From: an uncultured Saprospiraceae bacterium
Lineage (GTDB): Bacteria; Bacteroidota; Bacteroidia; Chitinophagales; Saprospiraceae
NCBI GenBank assembly: GCA_938044055.1
Contig: CALIQO010000100.1
Coordinates: 1 to 5,887, forward strand
Length of the DNA stretch: 5,887 nt
Direction of reading: 5' to 3'
This document shows positions 1 through 5,576 of the stretch, one piece after another. Made by a program: the position numbers and the translations under genes. How positions within the stretch are numbered: position 1 is the first letter of the stretch; every line of letters begins with the position of its first letter. A model generated the notes under the pieces. The model saw only the letters and a list, made by a program, of their open reading frames with translations, was not told where the DNA came from and did no database searches.

Positions 1-3000
1 ATGACCTTAGAAGGAGTTTCCGAGGGAGAAGAGTGCTTGTGGATTAATTACGCCGAGATAACTTCGATGTCTGATACACTATCCGCTGATGTAAGTATGG
101 CTGATGCAGACAGTCAACCGGGTTCAGATACACCAGAAGAAAGAACGATTAAACCCGGCGACGCAGCCGACAATAATTTACTTTCTATGGGAATTGTTTT
201 TGCAGAAGATCAGGACGACCATGATCCCGCAGGTCCAGAAATATTCGACTTGGCCCTTGTGAAAACAGTAGATAATAAAGAACCGGCATCCTATGATGAT
301 GTGCTGACTTTTAAGTTGAAAGTTATCAATCAAGGAAGTCTAGATGCTAGCCAAGTAGTCGTTGCAGATACCATTCCAGCTGGATTTACATATGACAATG
401 CAGCTAATCCAGGATGGGCTTTCGATGATGTCTCTAGAATTGCCACATTCACGATTCTAGGTACCATCGTAGCTGGAGAGGCAGATTCAGTAGACCTAAT
501 TTTGGGTCTCGATTGCACTGAAGGTGGACTAGATGATTGGACTAATATAGCCGAGATATCTAGTGCCATAGATCCTATCAGTGGTTTAGGAAATCTAGAT
601 TTAGATTCTCCGATGGATCAGAATTTTTCTAATGATGTCGGAGGAACTCCAGATAGCCCAGAAGACAATCATATTGATGATGATGGAACAGATTTCAATG
701 TGGATGGAATTACAGATGAAGACAACCACGATCCGGAACGTATCCGTATTATAGATTTAGCATTAAGAAAAGAAGTTACTTCTCCTGCTCCATACGCGGT
801 AGGAACTCCAGTAACATTTACAATAACTGTATTCAATCAAGGAAATGAAACCATTGAGAATATTGTCATAGGAGATTATAAATCACTAGGCTATGCATTG
901 ACGGCGAACAATCCTGGATGGTCTGATGCAGGGGCTTATTTTGAATTTGAAATTCCTGAAATTCAGCCCGGAAATTCTGTGTCTGTTCCTATTGAATTTA
1001 CTATTCTTGGGACAGGAGGTACGGCCGAAGGCTACTATAATTATGCAGAAGTAATTTCTGCCATTACCGATGCCGGACTTGATTTAGCGCCACTGGATAT
1101 GGATTCTACTCCAGGATCGGATGGTGTCGGAGAAAGAGCTGTTGAGCCTGGAGATGCTGCTGATAATAGTATTACGAGCAAGGATAAAGGAGGAGAAGAA
1201 GACGATCACGATGTAGCAGGCACATCTATTTTCGATCTCGCAATAGATAAAGAAAGAGTCGAAATGGGACCGTTCTCATATGGAGATCCTATTAATTTCA
1301 CAATTACGGTTGAAAACGAAGGAACGTTAGAAGCGACGGATATAGATGTTATTGACTATATCCCTTGTGGATTTATGTTTGACCCAAGCAACGAACCATT
1401 ATGGTCGCTCGGAGTAGATGGATACGCAAGAACCACAATTGCCGGCCCGATATTGCCTGGTGGGACAGATCAAGTAACCATAACCTTGATTGCTGAACCA
1501 TGCTTAGCCCCTGTAGACAATGCATGGCTCAATGCAACAGAGATTACCGGAGCTGACGATCCCGATGGGCCTGTTGATGAAGATGAAGACAGTGACTTCG
1601 ATGATAATCCAGACGACGATGACCCTGATACAGATGATGACTACGATGAAGAACTGACACCTATTATAGATCTTGCCCTTATTAAAACTTATGACAATAC
1701 GCAGGATATCATCTATGGTGGAACGCAGGATTTCGTGGTAAGAGTTGTAAACCAAGGTAATGTTCCACTGTCGGATATATTAATTACAGATTACATCTCT
1801 GATGGATATAGCTTCGTTGACAACAACGGCTGGACAGCTTCAGCGTTAGGTGCTGAATATACGATACCAGGTAGATTAAATCGACTTGAGGAACATATAG
1901 CACCTATTACATTGACTCTAGAAGAGGCTGTTGTAGGAGAAGAGTGCTTGTGGATAAATTACGCAGAGATTACATCGATGTCTGATACTTTATCTGCAGA
2001 TGTAAGTATGGCCGACGCAGACAGTCAACCAGGGTCTGACACACCAGAAGAAAGAACGATTAAGCCAGGAGACGCGGATGATGATAATTTATTATCAAGG
2101 GGAATTATCTTTGCAGAAGATCAAGACGATCATGATCCAGCAGGTCCAGAGATATTTGACTTGAGTCTGACTAAATCTATCTTAGGAGATGCATCTCCAT
2201 ATACATATGGAGAGCAGATCACTTATAATATTATAGTTACCAATGAAGGAAGCAAGCCTGCCATATTCTATGAGGTTGTAGATTACTTAGCTTGTGGGCT
2301 AGATTTTCAAGAGAGTGATAATCCAGGATGGGATTATGATCCAGTAACAGGTTATGCTAAGCTAGAAGTAGATGATGATCTCGCTCCAGGGCAAATGGCA
2401 ACTTTCCCAGTTATAGTAACTGTTGTTCCATGTGAAGATGACGATGCTGACTTAGTCAATGGATGGAGAAATCAAGCAGAAATAAGCGAAGCGGATGACC
2501 CTGATGGACCAGGTGATGATCCAGATAGTGAATTCGATGATGACCCTGAAAACGATGATCCGGACGAAGATGACAACGATGATGAAGATATACCAGTAAT
2601 TGATTTAGCCCTTAGAAAAACAACTGACTTTGTCGGCGCAGCTGAAATTGATGCTACCATAACTTTTGATTTTTTAGTTGTCAATCAAGCCAATACAGAA
2701 ATTGCGAGCTTCGAAATTATTGACTACCTAAATGAAGGGTACATTTTCGATGCAAGTCAGAATATTGGTTGGTCCGAACAAGGTGCTGACGCTTTGTTTT
2801 CTTATGTAACTCCTATTGCTCCAGGTGATGAAGTAGCATTTTCTCTTGATCTTAATGTTGCGGCAGGAACGACGCCAGACTCTTGGCTTAACTATGCTGA
2901 AATCACCAATTATATAGATGCTGCTGGCATGTCTTTAGGAGATGTAGATGCGGATAGTCAACCTGGTAGTAATACGACAGAAGAAAGGAATGTTCTCCCA

Positions 3001-4749
3001 GGAGATCCCGATGATAATAATCTTCTTTCAAGAGGATTATTCTTCGGGGAAGATCAAGATGACTTTGATCCAGAAATTATATCTGTTGTAGGAAAGGTTA
3101 CCGGTATGGTTTCTGTCGACGAAAATGAAGATGGAATCTTTCAAGAAAATGAAGAACGGGTAAGCAATGTAGAAGTTCAACTTCGAGAATGCAATGGAGC
3201 TATAGTAGCTACTGAATTTACAGACGATGAAGGAGTATACCTATTCGAAAATATAATTCCCGGACTTTATCAGTTGTACTTTATTAATCCAGATGATGGA
3301 TTATACGCATTTGCGGAAGCGAATGTAGGAGACGATGACACCATAGATTCTGATGTCGATGTCGATGGATTTACACCTTGTTTTGAAATATTCAGTGGGC
3401 AATGCACAGAAAATATAGATGCAGCACTAGTTGAAGTAGCTTGCTACGAAGTAGGAGGGGATGTCTGGTATGATAGTGATCCTGATAATATTCAGCAATA
3501 TACTGAGAATGGTATTAATGGTCTTGTAGTACAGATCTGGCGAGTTGTGTCTGGCCCAGACATTCTAGAAGGTCAAGTATTTACAGGAAGAAAACCAGGT
3601 ACACCGAGTGACGATGGCTATTATAAATTCTGTGTAAGCCCTGGCTTCTACTATATTAAAATCTTCTTGCCTCCTAATGGTGCCTTGGTTCCTGTAATAC
3701 CTAACGTAGGACCAGATGAAACTACAGATAGTGAAATCACAGGTGGAAATGGTCCCGTAACGACCAATACTTTTCAGATTACTGGAGACGAAGAAGGACA
3801 AGCTCTAGCGTTATTATGTGAAATAAATGCAGGCTTCCACCCTATGGCCACTGTAGGTAATCTCGTATGGATAGATGAAGATGGTAATGGTCGCAGAGAA
3901 TTGCAAGAAGCAAGAGCCGAAGGCGTAAAAGTGGAAGCTTTTGATATCTACGATAACAAGGTAGCAGAAACATATACCAATGTAGATGGTGAGTACACCA
4001 TTGATTATCTACAGCAGAAAGAGCACTATCTTAAATTTTCTCCACTGCCAGGTATGAGTTTTACCCATGCAGATGTAGATGATGAAGCCATAGATAGTGA
4101 TGTAAATCATGCTAATGGGCCTAACACTACAAGCTTAATGGCTATGACCTCCGGAGAAAACAGAATCCATGTAGATGCCGGTTTATCCTTCGCTTCTCTT
4201 CCAGTTGATTGGTTGTACTTCAGAGGTGCACATGTGGATGGTGATAATATATTAAACTGGTCTACAGCTTCTGAATTAAATGCTGAATCGTTTCAGATCA
4301 TGCGACGTGCACCTTATGAAGATGCTTATACTGTGATCGGTGAAGTGAAAGCTTCTGGAACAACAACAGAATCACATGCATATAAGTATACAGATGAAAA
4401 TGTACTTCTTGTAGGAACTTACTATTATAAGTTGAGACAAGTTGATTACAATGGAGCATTCTCATTTAGCAATATTGTTGCAATAGATATGGCTCGACAC
4501 GGTGCAGAAGCAGTTGTGTTATATCCTAATCCAGCTGTTAATTTCATCAATATTCAGAACCAATCGAAAATGGATAGAATAGAAGTTGTGGATATGCAAG
4601 GCAAGAAGATTGCTTCCTATGCAAGTGACGATATTATTAATGGTCAGTTATCTCTTGAAAAGATTGTTGCAACAGGACAATATCATTTTACAATCTATAC
4701 AACTGACAATCAAGTGTATACTCAGAAGATACTTGTTTTGTCGCACTAA
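1..4749 (+). CDS. Giant secreted DUF11/SdrD-B repeat protein with T9SS C-terminal sorting domain (5' partial)
   Basis: This is the C-terminal 1582 residues of a very large surface or secreted protein, probably an adhesin or extracellular structural protein. Residues 1-80 are the end of one repeat module. Six DUF11-like modules follow at about 81-250, 251-409, 410-555, 556-717, 718-866 and 867-1026, each opening with a (I/F)DL(A/S)(L/I)xK-type motif and carrying an N(Q/E)G/A strand, a 'GW' turn and an 'AEI' strand. Three SdrD-B/Cna-B-like domains lie at about 1030-1146, 1151-1280 and 1284-1398. A fibronectin-III-like region ('LPVDWLYF', 'NWSTASELNAESF', 'YYYKLRQVDYNG') spans about 1399-1498. 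A T9SS type A sorting domain begins near 1505 (YPNP at 1508-1511). The opening ATG aligns to the middle of a repeat, so it is not the start codon, and the signal peptide must lie upstream. Asp-rich linkers suggest calcium binding. No enzyme motif is seen. The stop is TAA, followed by a strong terminator. Family assignments are from memory of motifs; the ligand is unknown. Confidence 0.93.
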   Translation: MTLEGVSEGEECLWINYAEITSMSDTLSADVSMADADSQPGSDTPEERTIKPGDAADNNLLSMGIVFAEDQDDHDPAGPEIFDLALVKTVDNKEPASYDDVLTFKLKVINQGSLDASQVVVADTIPAGFTYDNAANPGWAFDDVSRIATFTILGTIVAGEADSVDLILGLDCTEGGLDDWTNIAEISSAIDPISGLGNLDLDSPMDQNFSNDVGGTPDSPEDNHIDDDGTDFNVDGITDEDNHDPERIRIIDLALRKEVTSPAPYAVGTPVTFTITVFNQGNETIENIVIGDYKSLGYALTANNPGWSDAGAYFEFEIPEIQPGNSVSVPIEFTILGTGGTAEGYYNYAEVISAITDAGLDLAPLDMDSTPGSDGVGERAVEPGDAADNSITSKDKGGEEDDHDVAGTSIFDLAIDKERVEMGPFSYGDPINFTITVENEGTLEATDIDVIDYIPCGFMFDPSNEPLWSLGVDGYARTTIAGPILPGGTDQVTITLIAEPCLAPVDNAWLNATEITGADDPDGPVDEDEDSDFDDNPDDDDPDTDDDYDEELTPIIDLALIKTYDNTQDIIYGGTQDFVVRVVNQGNVPLSDILITDYISDGYSFVDNNGWTASALGAEYTIPGRLNRLEEHIAPITLTLEEAVVGEECLWINYAEITSMSDTLSADVSMADADSQPGSDTPEERTIKPGDADDDNLLSRGIIFAEDQDDHDPAGPEIFDLSLTKSILGDASPYTYGEQITYNIIVTNEGSKPAIFYEVVDYLACGLDFQESDNPGWDYDPVTGYAKLEVDDDLAPGQMATFPVIVTVVPCEDDDADLVNGWRNQAEISEADDPDGPGDDPDSEFDDDPENDDPDEDDNDDEDIPVIDLALRKTTDFVGAAEIDATITFDFLVVNQANTEIASFEIIDYLNEGYIFDASQNIGWSEQGADALFSYVTPIAPGDEVAFSLDLNVAAGTTPDSWLNYAEITNYIDAAGMSLGDVDADSQPGSNTTEERNVLPGDPDDNNLLSRGLFFGEDQDDFDPEIISVVGKVTGMVSVDENEDGIFQENEERVSNVEVQLRECNGAIVATEFTDDEGVYLFENIIPGLYQLYFINPDDGLYAFAEANVGDDDTIDSDVDVDGFTPCFEIFSGQCTENIDAALVEVACYEVGGDVWYDSDPDNIQQYTENGINGLVVQIWRVVSGPDILEGQVFTGRKPGTPSDDGYYKFCVSPGFYYIKIFLPPNGALVPVIPNVGPDETTDSEITGGNGPVTTNTFQITGDEEGQALALLCEINAGFHPMATVGNLVWIDEDGNGRRELQEARAEGVKVEAFDIYDNKVAETYTNVDGEYTIDYLQQKEHYLKFSPLPGMSFTHADVDDEAIDSDVNHANGPNTTSLMAMTSGENRIHVDAGLSFASLPVDWLYFRGAHVDGDNILNWSTASELNAESFQIMRRAPYEDAYTVIGEVKASGTTTESHAYKYTDENVLLVGTYYYKLRQVDYNGAFSFSNIVAIDMARHGAEAVVLYPNPAVNFINIQNQSKMDRIEVVDMQGKKIASYASDDIINGQLSLEKIVATGQYHFTIYTTDNQVYTQKILVLSH
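25..258 (+). repeat. Intragenic direct repeat, copy 1 (end of a type A module)
   Basis: These 78 codons (residues 9-86) match residues 646-723 without gaps at an offset of exactly 637 codons (1911 bp). By my count 73 of 78 residues are identical. Of the 32 differing codons, 27 are synonymous and 5 change the amino acid. The longest identical DNA run is 23 bp (130-152 against 2041-2063). The segment covers the 'GEECLWINYAEI' strand, the acidic 'DADSQPGSDTPEER' stretch and the 'AEDQDDHDPAGPEIFDL' linker into the next module. Confidence 0.95.
241..1227 (+). repeat. A/B super-repeat unit 1 (two DUF11-like modules)
   Basis: This encodes residues 81-409 (329 aa). The first module (81-250, type B position) opens 'IFDLALVKTVDN'. 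It ends in a calcium-loop-like acidic linker with a DxNxDGxxD pattern at 231-239. The second module (251-409, type A) opens 'IDLALRKEV' and ends with 'MDSTPGSDGVGERAVEPGDA'. The type B module is the most diverged of the three: its linker differs from the DDPDGP linkers of the other two, and it has Ala127 where they have a cysteine. Confidence 0.8.
1228..2151 (+). repeat. A/B super-repeat unit 2 (two DUF11-like modules)
   Basis: This encodes residues 410-717 (308 aa). The type B module (410-555) has the cysteine pair C456 ('IPCGF') and C501 ('EPCLA'). It closes with a linker at 519-551 in which 22 of 33 residues are Asp or Glu. The type A module (556-717) opens 'IDLALIKTYDN' and ends in the segment nearly identical to the start of the window. 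Confidence 0.82.
1936..2169 (+). repeat. Intragenic direct repeat, copy 2 (end of a type A module)
   Basis: This is the partner of the copy at 25-258. It forms the second half of the fourth complete module and the linker into the fifth. Compared with copy 1 the residue changes are A to D and N to D in the acidic stretch, M to R, V to I, and A to S after 'FDL'. Everything else is kept at the protein level despite many third-position changes. Confidence 0.95.
2152..3078 (+). repeat. A/B super-repeat unit 3 (two DUF11-like modules)
   Basis: This encodes residues 718-1026 (309 aa). The type B module (718-866) has C765 ('LACGLDF') and C811 ('VPCEDDD'), and a linker at 832-863 with 21 of 32 acidic residues. 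The type A module (867-1026) opens 'IDLALRKTTDF' and ends 'DADSQPGSNTTEERNVLPGD'. Its closing 'EDQDDFDPEI' leads into the SdrD-B-like domains instead of another FDL module, which marks the end of the repeat array. Confidence 0.82.
3088..4194 (+). other. Three tandem SdrD-B/Cna-B-like domains (protein region)
   Basis: Residues 1030-1398 hold three prealbumin-like beta-sandwich domains of the kind found in SD-repeat surface proteins. The first has a calcium-loop-like D1040-x-N-x-D-G pattern, followed by 'DDEGVYLFENIIPGLYQL' and a 'DTIDSDVDVDGF' tail. The second (about 1151-1280) is the most divergent, opening 'VGGDVWYDSDPDN' with 'DDGYYKF' and 'TTDSEITGGNGPVTTNTF' later. The third is the most canonical, with 'GNLVWIDEDGNGRRE' at 1286-1300, 'TNVDGEYTIDYL' and 'AIDSDVNHANGPNTTSL' ending in 'VDAGL'. 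Such domains usually act as rigid, calcium-stabilised stalks; that role here is inferred. Confidence 0.85.
4195..4494 (+). other. Fibronectin-III-like domain before the sorting signal (protein region)
   Basis: Residues 1399-1498 match the pattern often seen just before T9SS sorting domains: 'LPVDWLYFRG', then 'ILNWSTASELNAESFQIMR', then 'YTVIGEVKASGTTTESH', 'YKYTDEN' and finally 'TYYYKLRQVDYNG' with 'SNIVAI'. It probably acts as a spacer between the passenger stalk and the sorting domain. Confidence 0.8.
4513..4746 (+). other. T9SS type A C-terminal sorting domain (protein region)
   Basis: Residues 1505-1582 have the hallmarks of the Por-secretion tail: 'VVLYPNPAVNFINI', then 'RIEVVDMQGKKIAS', then a 'GQYHFTIYT' strand and a final 'QKILVLSH'. 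In Bacteroidota this domain directs periplasmic proteins through the type IX secretion system, where it is normally cleaved and the protein is attached to the surface or released. It implies an N-terminal Sec signal peptide in the part of the gene outside the window. Confidence 0.93.
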
Positions 4750-4777
4750 TAGTCAAGATTTAAAATCGAATAAAATG

Positions 4778-4810
4778 AAAAGGAATAGGCGTATTGCCTA
4801 TTCCTTTTTT
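4778..4810 (+). terminator. Strong intrinsic terminator of the giant repeat gene
   Basis: A perfect 13-bp stem (4778-4790 with 4796-4808) closes a 5-nt loop and runs directly into a T6 tract at 4805-4810, which overlaps the end of the stem. It starts 28 bp after the TAA stop. On the minus strand the same hairpin is followed by TTTTCATTTTATT, so it may also stop transcripts arriving from the opposing Fur-family gene. Confidence 0.9.
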
Positions 4811-4954
4811 ATTTACCTCTCTGAATTTTAACACTTAACTTATTATATTTTTTTACATATATATAGAAACATATTTAAATTAATTATATATTTGCAATGC
4901 AAGTACGATTTATTGTACTTATAAATATGGAACTATACACCTGATATACATCCG
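4811..4954. other. AT-rich gap between the two plus-strand terminators
   Basis: This stretch has no credible protein gene. It contains a T-rich block (4847-4854), a TATATTTG box at 4887-4894, an odd-centred palindrome at 4892-4902, and a small hairpin at 4901-4920 (8-bp stem including one G-U pair, 4-nt loop). The only plus-strand ATG frame noted (4897-4944) is 15 codons with no ribosome binding site. Confidence 0.6.
4887..4894 (+). promoter_or_regulatory. Possible Bacteroidota -7 promoter element (weak)
   Basis: TATATTTG fits the TAnnTTTG consensus recognised by the Bacteroidota primary sigma factor. No TTTG is seen at the expected -33 spacing (around 4864-4867), and the surrounding DNA is so AT-rich that a chance match is likely. 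It matters only because an otherwise unexplained plus-strand terminator lies about 60 bp downstream. Confidence 0.2.
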
Positions 4955-4994
4955 TAAGGCTATCAATTACCCAAGCGATAGCCTTATTTTTTTT
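4897..4994 (+). ncRNA. Candidate small RNA ending at the orphan terminator (speculative)
   Basis: If the -7-like box at 4887-4894 is used, a transcript of about 95 nt would carry a small hairpin at 4901-4920, an unstructured stretch, and an intrinsic terminator at 4955-4994. This is the usual architecture of a bacterial trans-acting small RNA. It matches no RNA family I recognise. The alternative is that the second hairpin is only a back-up terminator for the giant gene. Confidence 0.2.
4955..4994 (+). terminator. Second plus-strand intrinsic terminator, abutting the Fur-family gene
   Basis: A perfect 10-bp stem (TAAGGCTATC at 4955-4964 with its complement at 4977-4986) encloses a 12-nt loop and is followed by T8 at 4987-4994. 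The T tract is on the plus strand only; on the minus strand the bases after the stem (CGGATGTATATC) are not U-rich. It therefore serves rightward transcription. It ends 2 bp before the stop of the convergent gene and would keep rightward transcripts out of that gene. Confidence 0.8.
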
Positions 4995-4996
4995 GC

Positions 4997-5470
4997 CTAC
5001 TTTTTAGTCTTATCACATGCTCCGTTGCACTTTCCATATAAATTAAGAGAATGGTGGGTAACTTTAAATTTTAAGATATCTCCCATCATATTTTTAATCT
5101 GCTGTATTCTAGGGTCGCAGAACTCTAAGACATCTCCACAATCCACACATATAAGATGATCATGCTGCTTATAACCATATGATTTTTCATATTGTGCAAG
5201 ATTTTTACCGAATTGGTGCTTGGTTACAAGATCACAGCTTACCAGAAGTTCCAGTGTATTATATACTGTGGCCCTACTGACTCTGTAGTTCTGCATTTTC
5301 ATGTGGATATACAAGGCTTCTGCGTCGAAGTGGTCTTCTCTATTATAAATCTCTTCAAGGATGGCATATCTTTCCGGTGTTTTTCTGAGGCTATTCTTCT
5401 CTAGATAAGAGGAGAATATATTCTTCACATCTTCTATATGCTGGTCTTGGTGTTTTTCGGAAATCTTCAT
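4997..5470 (-). CDS. Fur-family metal-responsive transcriptional regulator
   Basis: This is a complete 157-residue cytoplasmic DNA-binding repressor of the Fur/PerR/Zur family, at the usual family length. Residues 15-90 form the winged helix, with '[14 protein letters not shown]' (29-42) and recognition helix '[13 protein letters not shown]' (64-76). Residues 92-157 form the dimerisation and metal domain with '[11 protein letters not shown]' (102-112). The structural zinc cysteines are C108/C111 and C148/C152 (CX2C and CX3C). By hand alignment to E. coli Fur, one regulatory site is intact (H47, E95, H105, E116). The second has Gln at two of its four positions (Q102, Q123), keeping D104 and H140. 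The ATG at 5470 is the only plausible start, since the frame upstream hits a stop within 10 codons. There is no Shine-Dalgarno, as is usual in this phylum. It lies 106 bp downstream of the rel gene on the same strand. Whether it senses iron, zinc or peroxide cannot be told from sequence, so no symbol is given. Confidence 0.95.
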   Translation of the reverse strand: MKISEKHQDQHIEDVKNIFSSYLEKNSLRKTPERYAILEEIYNREDHFDAEALYIHMKMQNYRVSRATVYNTLELLVSCDLVTKHQFGKNLAQYEKSYGYKQHDHLICVDCGDVLEFCDPRIQQIKNMMGDILKFKVTHHSLNLYGKCNGACDKTKK

Positions 5471-5513
5471 ATTAAAAAGAGATTTATTAAAGTGTTAAAT
5501 TAAAATAATTCTT

Positions 5514-5560
5514 TCTGGATATAATTAACCATATTTCTCGCACGTGGTTCTCAATCCAGA
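5514..5560. repeat. Interrupted inverted repeat in the rel-Fur intergenic gap
   Basis: TCTGGAT (5514-5520) pairs with ATCCAGA (5554-5560), and inside it AACCA (5527-5531) pairs with TGGTT (5545-5549). The 13-nt apical loop overlaps a CACGTG palindrome at 5541-5546. The two helices are separated by an asymmetric internal loop. Read on the minus strand, the hairpin is followed by an A/T mix, not a clean T tract, so it is a poor intrinsic terminator. It could be a processing or attenuation structure between the two genes, or an operator. It lies 43 bp upstream of the Fur-family start codon. Confidence 0.4.
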
Positions 5561-5576
5561 TAAAAATTGGTTTCGA

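Noticed and set aside
330..569. Open frames antisense to the giant gene (330-569, 1504-1755, 2472-2684, 3565-3801)
   Set aside because: They are low-complexity Ser/Ile-rich shadows of the Asp-rich repeat codons with no recognisable protein features, and the sense frame is certain.
25..2169. Mobile element or assembly duplication as the cause of the 1911-bp-spaced repeat
   Set aside because: The copies differ at about 40 percent of codons, mostly silently, and sit in register inside a protein repeat, which indicates old internal duplication.
4586..4831. Plus-strand frame overlapping the end of the giant gene and its terminator
   Set aside because: It reads through the sorting domain in the wrong frame and across the terminator hairpin, and its sequence has no protein-like pattern.
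4897..4944. A 15-codon plus-strand frame (MQVRFIVLINMELYT) ending 10 bp before the second terminator
   Set aside because: There is no ribosome binding site, the ATG sits at or before any start site implied by the nearby -7-like box, and a frame this short is expected by chance in AT-rich DNA.
4955..4994. Terminator for the minus-strand Fur-family gene
   Set aside because: On the minus strand the hairpin is preceded by A8 and followed by CGGATGTATATC, with no U tract. The hairpin at 4778-4808 is a better candidate for stopping that transcript.
5192..5404. Plus-strand frame antisense to the Fur-family gene
   Set aside because: It lies wholly inside a well-supported gene on the other strand and has no promoter or homology-like features.
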